Of a DNA stretch of 62,514 bases, positions 54,769 through 61,103 are shown piece after piece. Numbering within the stretch: position 1 is the stretch's first letter; every line of letters starts with the position of its first letter. Origin of the DNA: Bifidobacterium parmae (GTDB lineage Bacteria; Actinomycetota; Actinomycetes; Actinomycetales; Bifidobacteriaceae); the NCBI RefSeq assembly GCF_002860365.1, contig NZ_NMWT01000023.1, forward strand, positions 1 to 62,514. Direction: 5' to 3'. The notes below the pieces were generated by a model, which saw only the letters and a program-made list of their open reading frames with translations, was not told where the DNA came from and made no database searches. Position numbers and translations under genes: made by a program.

Positions 54769-55095
54769 TCACTTGCCGTTGAGGCGCATGGGTGAGTATG
54801 CGGTGCCGAAGGCGGAGGCGATGACGCCGGCCGCGGCGGAGACGTAGGCTCCGATCTGCGGGTCGCCGAACACGGTGATGCCGGCGCCGACGATGCCGGC
54901 GACGAGCGTCACGATGTAGATGACGGTGCGTACGCGGTCGTCGAACACGGGCGTGTACGTGGTGGAGGGGGCCGGAGCCTCGACGTGTTCGCTCTGATCG
55001 ATGGCGGATGTGTCGGTCGGGTAGGTGGTGGGGTTGTCGACGGCGGTGGTGATGGTGTCGGCTGTGTCGGTGGTGTGTGCGGCGTGGTCTGCCAT
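54769..55095 (-). CDS. Phage holin (r1t-like)
   Basis: A 108-residue protein. The first 55 residues are Thr/Asp/Ala-rich and soluble. Two membrane segments lie at about 58-76 and 82-100, joined by a short turn containing GDPQ. This is the layout of r1t-type holins, which permeabilise the membrane so the endolysin can reach peptidoglycan. The hydrophilic N-terminus is long for the class. The ATG follows AAAGGA. It lies directly downstream of the endolysin gene with a 26-bp gap, completing the lysis cassette. Confidence 0.8.
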   Translation of the reverse strand: MADHAAHTTDTADTITTAVDNPTTYPTDTSAIDQSEHVEAPAPSTTYTPVFDDRVRTVIYIVTLVAGIVGAGITVFGDPQIGAYVSAAAGVIASAFGTAYSPMRLNGK

Positions 55096-55121
55096 GATGG
55101 ATCCTTTCGCTGGGTGGGGGT

Positions 55122-55910
55122 TTAGAAGCGGCCGGTGTTGAGCCGGGTTTGGAGGGCGCGTACGGTGGCTGGGCCGAAGCTCGCGTCCTGCTTGACGCCC
55201 AGATGGCCCTGGATGGCCTTGATGGTCTTCGGTCCGAGGAGCCCGTCACGCTTGAGGCCGAGCGTGCGCTGCACGGCGCCGATGAGCTGCGAGCCCTGGC
55301 CCCCGTAGGAGACGGCGCTCGTGTCGAGCGCGGGCCTCCAGTAGGTCCTCTCGTCGGGGACGGCCTGGCCGCTGATGATCCCGTCGACCGGGGTGCCCAT
55401 GACCGCCTGCCATTTGCGCACGGTCGCCGGACCGCACGAGCCGTCCACCTTGAGCGGTCCCGTCGTGGTGGTCGGCGCGGCACCGTACCTGAGGTAGCAA
55501 TTCCACGGATACGAGTAGTAGCCGCGGATGTTGGTCTCGCGGCCGGTCTGGTCGCCCGCGGCTCCTCCCGACGCACGGCCTCGTTCATCGATGCTGGCCT
55601 GGGCGAGCATGCCACCGCCGAGATACACGGCGACGTGGTGAACGTCGTTGAGGAGAATGTCGCCGGGGCGGGGGTTGCCGTCGGCGGGCAGGCGCCGCCA
55701 GCCGCGCGCGGTCAGATTGCTCGACAGGTTGCCCGTATAGGTCGCGCCGCCCGTGTCGAAGCCCGCCTCCCTGAGGGCATAGATGACGAGGCTGGAGCAG
55801 TCGCATTCGCCTCCGGGCTTGATGTCCCAGCGGTTCGACTGGTCATAGCCGAGGGACACCGTCTGACACCAGTAGCGCATGCGGTTGATGAGTGTGTTCA
55901 GATTGCCCAT
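55122..55910 (-). CDS. Phage endolysin (NlpC/P60-type amidase plus peptidoglycan-binding repeats)
   Basis: A 262-residue lysin. Residues 1-145 form a phage NlpC/P60-like (Amidase_5-type) cysteine peptidase: catalytic Cys in GGECDCSSLVIYALREAGFD, His in DVHHVAVYLGGG. Residues 150-262 contain two peptidoglycan-binding-like repeats, of which the second ends GVKQDASFGPATVRALQTRLN. No signal peptide is present, so release depends on the holin. The ATG follows GGAGG, which overlaps the stop of the small ORF upstream, so translation is coupled. It would cut host peptide stems. Confidence 0.88.
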   Translation of the reverse strand: MGNLNTLINRMRYWCQTVSLGYDQSNRWDIKPGGECDCSSLVIYALREAGFDTGGATYTGNLSSNLTARGWRRLPADGNPRPGDILLNDVHHVAVYLGGGMLAQASIDERGRASGGAAGDQTGRETNIRGYYSYPWNCYLRYGAAPTTTTGPLKVDGSCGPATVRKWQAVMGTPVDGIISGQAVPDERTYWRPALDTSAVSYGGQGSQLIGAVQRTLGLKRDGLLGPKTIKAIQGHLGVKQDASFGPATVRALQTRLNTGRF

Positions 55911-55912
55911 AC

Positions 55913-56260
55913 CTAGGCCTCCTTCCCATCGTCGGTGTCATCGGTGGTGTAGGCGAGCGCCTTTTCGGATGCGAGTTCGCTCATGGGCTGGATTGTGTCG
56001 GGCGGCAGGCTGTCGCCCTGTGGCTGGGTGAATGGCTCATCGGCCATGATGTCCTCCTTGATGGTGATGTGGATAGGATGGAGCCCCTCGGCCGTGCGGC
56101 TTCGGGGCTTGGAATAACGGCCGCTCCAATGACGGGGCGGAGCGGGATACGGACGGGCGTGGCCGGCGGCCAGCTCGTCGAGCCTTTCGATCCATGCGAC
56201 GAGCAGGACGAGCAGCAGGACCGTGAGCACAGGGATGAGCATGGCGACGGCGAGTCTCAC
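55913..56260 (-). CDS. Small phage membrane protein (115 aa) with internal start
   Basis: From a GTG at 56260 the frame encodes one N-terminal membrane segment (about 3-22) followed by an Arg/Pro-rich stretch and an acidic tail. The GTG overlaps the TGA of the 35-aa ORF (GTGA). A much better ribosome binding site (AAGGAGG) sits within it, before ATG 56047. That start would give a separate 44-residue acidic protein (55913-56047). Either or both may be made. Spanin-like or holin-modifier roles are conceivable from position; no family is recognised. Confidence 0.55.
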   Translation of the reverse strand: MRLAVAMLIPVLTVLLLVLLVAWIERLDELAAGHARPYPAPPRHWSGRYSKPRSRTAEGLHPIHITIKEDIMADEPFTQPQGDSLPPDTIQPMSELASEKALAYTTDDTDDGKEA

Positions 56261-56364
56261 AGGCTCATCGCCCCCAACGCGAACGTGAGCCCCACGAGGG
56301 CGGAGATAAGCAGGACGCCGATGCCGGCGAGCGCGATGAGCAGGTCGGTGATGGGTGGTCTCAT
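56257..56364 (-). CDS. Tiny phage membrane peptide (35 aa)
   Basis: Starts MRPPITDLLIALAGIG and is almost entirely one hydrophobic segment (residues 6-32). Its ATG overlaps the stop of the 130-aa gene (ATGA) and its TGA overlaps the GTG of the following ORF. It is thus in a chain of coupled short genes ahead of the endolysin. It could be an additional holin, antiholin or pinholin-like peptide. The conserved overlaps are the main support. Confidence 0.5.
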   Translation of the reverse strand: MRPPITDLLIALAGIGVLLISALVGLTFALGAMSL

Positions 56365-56753
56365 TCGGGATCTTCCTTGGCGTGGGCTTCGATCATTTCG
56401 TCGCGATAGTGTTTGCCGACGCCGTTGCCTCCGAGTGCGGCGTAGGCGTCATAGGCGGCGTCGACGCGGGTTTTGACGGGGGTGGGGACGGGTTTGCCGT
56501 TTTCGACGGTCTGGGCGTGGAGGCGTGCGATTTTGTCGAAGAGGAGCGCTTTGAGGGCGTCGTCGACGATCAGGCCGTGTGCGTCGCGTTTGCGGTTTTC
56601 TTCGTCGAGGTGGTCGAGGCGGCGGGTGAGTGTCTGCTGGTAGGCGGTGGGCTTGTGGTCGAGCCGGTCGCACACCCATTTCATGAGCACGCCGATCGCG
56701 CCGGAGCACGCGCCGACGAGGGCGACGAGGATCGCGATGAAGCCTTCGGACAT
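56361..56753 (-). CDS. Phage protein with N-terminal membrane segment and coiled coil (130 aa)
   Basis: One membrane segment at residues 4-24 is followed by a highly charged helical region (RRLDHLDEENRKRD...) likely to be coiled coil. The size and plan resemble small phage lysis-region proteins of the holin/haemolysin-XhlA-like kind. The ATG follows AAAGGATG. It is the first gene of the lysis region, and its upstream side faces the divergent recombinase gene across an inverted repeat. Function not recognised. Confidence 0.65.
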   Translation of the reverse strand: MSEGFIAILVALVGACSGAIGVLMKWVCDRLDHKPTAYQQTLTRRLDHLDEENRKRDAHGLIVDDALKALLFDKIARLHAQTVENGKPVPTPVKTRVDAAYDAYAALGGNGVGKHYRDEMIEAHAKEDPE

Positions 56754-56771
56754 GGGGCATCCTTTCGTGGT

Positions 56772-56820
56772 AATCCCACACGCGTCATGCCGGCGGATGG
56801 ACCGTCGGCCGTGTGGGATT
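56772..56820. repeat. Inverted 11-mer between recombinase and lysis genes
   Basis: AATCCCACACG (56772-56782) and CGTGTGGGATT (56810-56820) are perfect inverted copies. The same 11-mer occurs at 58482-58492, where it forms the outer arm of the crossover site in the receptor-binding gene. It may be a binding or autoregulation site for the recombinase. Confidence 0.65.
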
Positions 56821-56837
56821 TTCCGGGAGTTGGAGTA

Positions 56838-57707
56838 ATGCTGTTGGAGGAGTTCTGGGAGACCCGTTTCGAGCTGTATTGCCGCGGGACGCTGCGCGAA
56901 AGCACGCTGGTCGGGTATGAGAGCGCGTGGCGACGGCACATCCGCCCCGCGTTCGGCGGCAGGGAGCTGCCGGAGATCACGGTGGAGATGGTGGACGCGT
57001 GGCTGGCGGGTTTCGAGCGTCCGGGGGCGGCGCGCAAGGCGTGGGCGGTATTGCGCGCGATGCTCCGCCGCGCGATCCGCTGGGGCTTGCTCGATGAAGA
57101 CATCACGCGCCGTGACATCCGCCTGCCGCAGAAGCGCCGCTACGAGCCGCGATTGCTGACCGTCAGGCAGACGCGCGACCTGCTGCGCGGCTTCTGGGGC
57201 CACGATCTCGAAGCATGGCTGATATGCGCCGCCTCGTGCGGGCTCAGGACGGAAGAGGGACTGGGCCTCGAATGGGCGGACATCGATTTGCGGCGCGGCG
57301 TCCTCCACGTGGAGCGGGGACTCCAATGGGTCGCCGGCCACGAGTGCATTGTGGAGCCGAAGACCGAGCTGAGCCGGCGCACGCTCCCCCTGCCCCGCTT
57401 CGCGGTCAAACGCCTCCGCGAGCTCAAACCCCGCAACGAGGGCCGTCTCATCGGCGAGCTCACGCCCCCGCAGGTCGCGCGGGCATACGCGGCATGGTGC
57501 AAGCGGCATGGGCTGCCGAACGTGCCCGCCCGCAACCTGCGCCACTCATGGGCCACCAACGCTTTGCACGCGGGAGCGGACATCGCCGTGGTCAGCCGCA
57601 TGCTCGGACACGCGGACATCAAGACCACCGCCCAGTACTACTTGAGGCCCGACATCACGGCCCTGCGCGACGCGCAGCGGCTCTACGAGCGAGCCCTAAT
57701 CGGCTGA
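56838..57707 (+). CDS. Tyrosine recombinase, probable tail-module invertase
   Basis: A 289-residue tyrosine recombinase. The N-terminal SAM-like DNA-binding domain (about 5-85) is followed by the catalytic domain. Catalytic residues are Arg137 (GLRTEE), Lys175 (PKTE), Arg235 and His236 (NLRHS), His258 (LGH) and Tyr267. The usual first His of the HxxR box is Arg232. It lies in the tail/lysis region, on the opposite strand to the late genes. It ends 4 bp before one of two inverted crossover sequences, so the probable role is inversion of the receptor-binding protein end rather than prophage integration. I recall similar recombinases, named Rin, in bifidobacterial prophages. It could also serve as the integrase. 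Confidence 0.85.
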   Translation: MLLEEFWETRFELYCRGTLRESTLVGYESAWRRHIRPAFGGRELPEITVEMVDAWLAGFERPGAARKAWAVLRAMLRRAIRWGLLDEDITRRDIRLPQKRRYEPRLLTVRQTRDLLRGFWGHDLEAWLICAASCGLRTEEGLGLEWADIDLRRGVLHVERGLQWVAGHECIVEPKTELSRRTLPLPRFAVKRLRELKPRNEGRLIGELTPPQVARAYAAWCKRHGLPNVPARNLRHSWATNALHAGADIAVVSRMLGHADIKTTAQYYLRPDITALRDAQRLYERALIG

Positions 57708-57711
57708 GGGT

Positions 57712-57724
57712 TTCGCTAACCCAG
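57712..57724 (+). repeat. Left crossover site of the invertible segment
   Basis: TTCGCTAACCCAG, preceded by GAGGGT. It encodes Ser-Leu-Thr-Gln in the silent module frame. Confidence 0.8.
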
Positions 57725-58087
57725 CCGTTGCTGACCGCGAAGTTCAAGTGGCAGGATTCGGGCAGCTTCAGGCCGGACGGGTACGGCGGGGCCATGCGGA
57801 TTCTCGTGGACAGGTCGAACCGTCTGCTGCATGTGGACCTGTCGGGCTTCCAGAGCACTGTCACCCTGTCCGACACCTTCCCCGTGTTCCTATACGATTC
57901 GGGCGTCCGCCCGTCGGCGGACATCCAGCTGGGCTGCCTGTGGTCGCTGCCGTCCGGCATGTGGGGCAAGCAGGCCATCTGGCAGACGGACGGGAAGATC
58001 GCCGTCATCGGCAACATGACGAACGGCGACCGGTGCATCCACACGCCGAAGACGCTGCCCATCCCCGACGGGGTGACATTCGCCTAG
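57713..58087 (+). other. Silent alternative C-terminal module of receptor-binding protein
   Basis: A promoter-less coding module of 124 codons plus stop, opening SLTQPLLTAKFKWQ at the crossover site. It is in frame with the fixed part if the segment flips. It shares with the expressed module a YGGAxRxL block, an RLLHVDLSGF stretch (RLIRVDLTPF in the other), then TDGKIAVI (TDGTVSIG) and a PIPDGVTF end (PVPTGVTI). The remaining residues differ, including those between the shared blocks. There is no start codon or ribosome binding site of its own, so it is probably not translated in the present orientation, unless by read-through from the recombinase gene. Confidence 0.8.
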
Positions 58088-58992
58088 ACCTCGGTCGCGG
58101 CGGTCGAGGTGATGGTGACGCCGGTCGGAACCGGGATGAGGTTGGGCATCGGCCGAATCAGGTCGCCGGCGTTGATCTCGGGGCCGATGCTCACGGTGCC
58201 ATCGGTGTTGAGCGTGATTTCCCGGCCGATGGTACCGTTGTCCAGAATCGCCTGTCCCAGCCCCAGATTACTGGACGGCCAGATCTTTCCGTTATTCGGC
58301 AGATAGCATTGATATCGGCCTACCTTCACCGTCGCCTTGAACGGAGTCAAGTCCACCCGTATCAGGCGTTGGACGGGATTGTAGAGCAACCGGTTCGCGC
58401 CGCCATACTGGAAGGACGTAAAGGAAACCTCGGACTGCATCCTGAAACCGAACTCGAGCCAGCGTGACGTCTGGGTTAGCGAATCCCACACGTCGCTGAT
58501 GGGCAGGAGGACGCTGACGAGGGTGTCGATGCCGGTGATGGTGATGCCGTCGAGGTTGACGCGGCAGAGGGGCAGGTCGGCGACGATGGCTCCGTCCGCG
58601 ATGATGCCGGTCTCGTATGTGGGGTCCGCGGGCGTGCCGGTGCTGACGGGCGTGCCTTTCAGCGCCGTGAGGGTGACGGTCTCCACGCCGGTGGTCTTGT
58701 CCATCGAATAGCGGGCCACGATCAGGTCGCGGCGCTGCTGGCCTTGGGAGCCGGATTGGATGTTCACGTCGGTGGGCGCGTCGATGAAGATGTGCCGTCC
58801 CTGCAGGAGCAGATCCCATTCGGGGATGGTGATGTTGTTCGCGTCCTTCGCGGTCGGCTTGTCGAGGTAGCCGCGTGTTTTGAGCAGGCAGTTGCCGGTG
58901 CCGAACGCGCCCATGTGGAGGAGCGCGTCCTGTTGGCTGGTGACGTGCGGCTGGTCGCCGCCCCACGAGCCGGTGACGAGTACGGCGCCCAT
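58084..58992 (-). CDS. Phage receptor-binding/tail-tip protein with switchable C-terminus
   Basis: A 302-residue tail protein. Residues 1-170 are the constant part (VTSQQDALLHMGAFGTGN..., with an ALKGTPVSTGTP region) resembling upper-baseplate attachment domains of siphovirus receptor-binding proteins. Residues 171-174 (SLTQ) are encoded by the crossover site. Residues 175-302 are the currently expressed variable module, which would contact the host surface. ATG 58992 follows GGAAGGGG; a GTG 6 bp upstream is less well spaced. The gene lies 2 bp after the 85-aa ORF. Confidence 0.85.
   Translation of the reverse strand: MGAVLVTGSWGGDQPHVTSQQDALLHMGAFGTGNCLLKTRGYLDKPTAKDANNITIPEWDLLLQGRHIFIDAPTDVNIQSGSQGQQRRDLIVARYSMDKTTGVETVTLTALKGTPVSTGTPADPTYETGIIADGAIVADLPLCRVNLDGITITGIDTLVSVLLPISDVWDSLTQTSRWLEFGFRMQSEVSFTSFQYGGANRLLYNPVQRLIRVDLTPFKATVKVGRYQCYLPNNGKIWPSSNLGLGQAILDNGTIGREITLNTDGTVSIGPEINAGDLIRPMPNLIPVPTGVTITSTAATEV
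58471..58483 (-). repeat. Right crossover site of the invertible segment
   Basis: On the minus strand it reads TTCGCTAACCCAG, preceded by GTGTGGGA. It lies inside the receptor-binding gene at codons 170-174. Confidence 0.8.
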
Positions 58993-58994
58993 GG

Positions 58995-59252
58995 TCACAT
59001 CCCCTTCCCGTCGTTCTTGCTAGTGAGCGCGTTGAGCCATGCGTCGAAGTTCTTGTCTTGGTTCTCGGCGAATTGGAGGTATTCCTTGTAGTCGGTGCCG
59101 CAGAACAGGAGGTGTTTCTCGTTGTTGTTGCGGTCGATTCGTGTGATGTCGTGCCAGTCCGGGCTGGCGGTCTCGGACGGGTCGACGTATTCTTTGACGC
59201 CGCATCCGGGGCGGTCGCATTCGTATTGGGTGATGTTCGTGGTTTTGGCCAT
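58995..59252 (-). CDS. Small phage protein (85 aa), possible zinc-binding
   Basis: A hydrophilic protein starting MAKTTNITQYECDRPGC. Cysteines at 12, 17 and 51 with nearby His residues (34, 47) could bind a metal, like short rubredoxin-style phage proteins. It sits between the tail-associated protein and the receptor-binding protein, separated from the latter by 2 bp. The ATG follows AAAGGA. No family with known function is recognised; a minor structural or chaperone role is possible. Confidence 0.7.
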   Translation of the reverse strand: MAKTTNITQYECDRPGCGVKEYVDPSETASPDWHDITRIDRNNNEKHLLFCGTDYKEYLQFAENQDKNFDAWLNALTSKNDGKGM

Positions 59253-59280
59253 GGTGGGGTCCTTTCGGTTGGGTGTGGGG

Positions 59281-60264
59281 TCAGGCTTCTTCGTCGGGCC
59301 AGTCGTAGGAGCCGGCTTCGTAGGTGGTGTTGGTGATGCCGTTGGCGAGTTTGACGACGATGCGGACGATGGGTGAGGTGACTCCGACGCCGGTGGTCGT
59401 GTCGTATGCTTTGGCTTTGTCGTCGATGTGGAGGTCGATGTCGTCGGGGATGGTGAGGTCGATGGTGCCTTGTTTCCAGAGTTCTTTGAGTTTGTCGCGG
59501 GTTTTGTTGGAGAGGTCGGCTCCTTCGCTGGTGGTGAGTTCGTAGGTTTGTGTGATTTCGCGGTCGCCGGTGAGGGATTGGGTCTGGCTGATGGTGCCGT
59601 TGGCGGACGCGTACCAGTGGGTGACGGCGCGGGCTTTGAGTTCGCCTTTGCCGAGGCCGATGAGGTGGTTGATTTGCGTGTATGCGCGTTCGGCGGTGAA
59701 GTCGATGCGTTGGTCGCTGTCCGTGCCTTCGTAGGTGGTGGCGTTCACCGCTTCGAGGCGGCATGTGTCGCCGGTGTAGGTGAGTGCGAGGCGTGCGCCG
59801 GCGCCGGTGAGCATCATGCGCAGTCCGTCCCATGCGGTGCAGTACCGGTGGAACGTGTAGGAGCCTATGGTGATGCCGCTTGGCGTGGCGGGCACGGTGA
59901 ACGTGGAGGCGAGGCCGACGCGGTTGACGATGGTCTTGATGATGGCGTTGGCGTCGCCGTTCATGGTGAGCCGGTCCTGGCCGTTGTCGGGTTGGATGAT
60001 CTTGCCGGCGAGGATGCCGTGCCAGGTGCGGCCGGTGTACGTGTAGTCGGCGTGGCCGTCCTGCATGTCGACTTTGACGCCGTCGATGCGGCCGCCGTGT
60101 TCGGTGCCTTCGATGCCGATGTAGCAGCCGTCGGTGAGGATGAGGCCGGGGGTGGCGTGGGTGAGTTCGAAGTCGTTGCCTTGGTCGCCGTATTGGAGGT
60201 CGAGTGTGGGGGCGACGAGTTCGCCTTGCGGCACGTGCTGCGTGTCGGTCCAGGTCACGTCCAT
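59281..60264 (-). CDS. Siphovirus tail-associated protein (Gp37-like)
   Basis: A 327-residue protein with the plan of the actinophage ReqiPepy6 Gp37-like baseplate/tail proteins: an N-terminal beta-rich domain, an AIIKTIVNRVG helical stretch and a C-terminal region with repeated Thr and Asp. Codon use is less C-ending than in the host genes. It overlaps the distal tail protein gene by 10 bp and precedes the 85-aa gene by 28 bp. Its place after Dit suggests the tail-tip (Tal-like) component. The call is by position and resemblance rather than by a catalytic motif. Confidence 0.7.
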   Translation of the reverse strand: MDVTWTDTQHVPQGELVAPTLDLQYGDQGNDFELTHATPGLILTDGCYIGIEGTEHGGRIDGVKVDMQDGHADYTYTGRTWHGILAGKIIQPDNGQDRLTMNGDANAIIKTIVNRVGLASTFTVPATPSGITIGSYTFHRYCTAWDGLRMMLTGAGARLALTYTGDTCRLEAVNATTYEGTDSDQRIDFTAERAYTQINHLIGLGKGELKARAVTHWYASANGTISQTQSLTGDREITQTYELTTSEGADLSNKTRDKLKELWKQGTIDLTIPDDIDLHIDDKAKAYDTTTGVGVTSPIVRIVVKLANGITNTTYEAGSYDWPDEEA

Positions 60265-61103
60265 GGCAGTCCCGTCCTTTCGAGCCAGTATTCGATGTCG
60301 AAGCCGAAGCTTTCGTCCCAGCTGACGGTGTTGCGTCCGGGTGGGATGGTCGCGAACGCGTATTCTCCGGCCGCCTGGTTTCGGTGGAGTGTGGCGAACA
60401 CGTTGGTCTTGTCGCCGTTGGCGGCGACGAGGGTCGCGGTGCGGGGCGTGCCGGTCCCGTCGATGACGAGGTAGCCGCCGGACGGTATGGTCACGTCGGC
60501 GATGATCCTGTTCGCGCCGATGATGATGGTGGGGGTGGCCGCGGGCCCGTAGATGGTGATCTTCGCCCGGGACGGCAGGGCGCTGTCGTTGTCGATGACG
60601 CCGACCTGCCGTGACGGCATGTAGTCGTACCGGTAGTCGTGCGGGTAGTCCTTGCCGGACGTGTACCGGGCGGTGCTCCGGTCGAACGACTGGGTGACGG
60701 GCTTGTGCCAGACGCCGTCGAGGAGGGCGATGGTGAGTTCCACGCGGGTCAGTTGGGGGCTGACGTAGTCGGGTTCGCATCCGGTGACGAGCGCGTTCTG
60801 CCGCCACCCGTCCACGTCGAGCAGGCCGGGCGTGGCCTGCTCTTCCGTGTAGGCGCGCATGTCCGCGTCGAAGCGGGCTTCGGCCGTGTCGAGTCTGGTC
60901 TTGTCTCGGCACAGGGCGGTGACTTTGACGGTGCGGGCGGGTCTGGTGGCGGTCAGGCTCCGGTAGCCGAGGCTGGTGTTCCAGCTGCGGGTGCGTGGCT
61001 CCATGATCTGGCCGACCATGAGACCGTCCGGATCGTTCAGACTGACCGCGGTCCCGTCTGCGCGGTCGCGTGCGGCGGCGGGGATGTAGACGAGGGTTTT
61101 CAC
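60255..61103 (-). CDS. Phage distal tail protein (Dit-like)
   Basis: A 282-residue protein. The N-terminal half has a split-barrel-like composition with SWNTSLGYRSLTATRPARTVKV. The C-terminal half (from ITIYGPAATPTIII onward) has the beta-sandwich style of phage distal tail proteins, including GGYLVIDGTGTPRTATLV and an end in SFGFDIEYWLERTGLPW. Position directly after the tape measure gene fits Dit, the hub joining tail tube to tip. It overlaps the tape measure gene by ATGA and the next gene by 10 bp. Confidence 0.8.
   Translation of the reverse strand: MKTLVYIPAAARDRADGTAVSLNDPDGLMVGQIMEPRTRSWNTSLGYRSLTATRPARTVKVTALCRDKTRLDTAEARFDADMRAYTEEQATPGLLDVDGWRQNALVTGCEPDYVSPQLTRVELTIALLDGVWHKPVTQSFDRSTARYTSGKDYPHDYRYDYMPSRQVGVIDNDSALPSRAKITIYGPAATPTIIIGANRIIADVTIPSGGYLVIDGTGTPRTATLVAANGDKTNVFATLHRNQAAGEYAFATIPPGRNTVSWDESFGFDIEYWLERTGLPWT

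Larger units (their letters stand above)
57711..58484. mobile_element. Invertible DNA segment (receptor-binding protein switch)
   Basis: Bounded by TTCGCTAACCCAG at 57712-57724 (plus) and its exact inverse at 58471-58483. It contains two different 3' coding modules, one per strand, meeting at CTAG (58084-58087). Both modules are in the same frame relative to their crossover site, so inversion keeps the reading frame. The site itself has a dyad: GGGTT-TCGCT-AACCC on the left copy, GGGAT-TCGCT-AACCC on the right. Confidence 0.85.

Noticed and set aside
57713-58087. Treating the plus-strand module as a separate phage gene or the C-terminal part of the recombinase.
   Set aside because: The recombinase has its own stop at 57705-57707, the module has no start, and its homology and frame match the tail protein's end.
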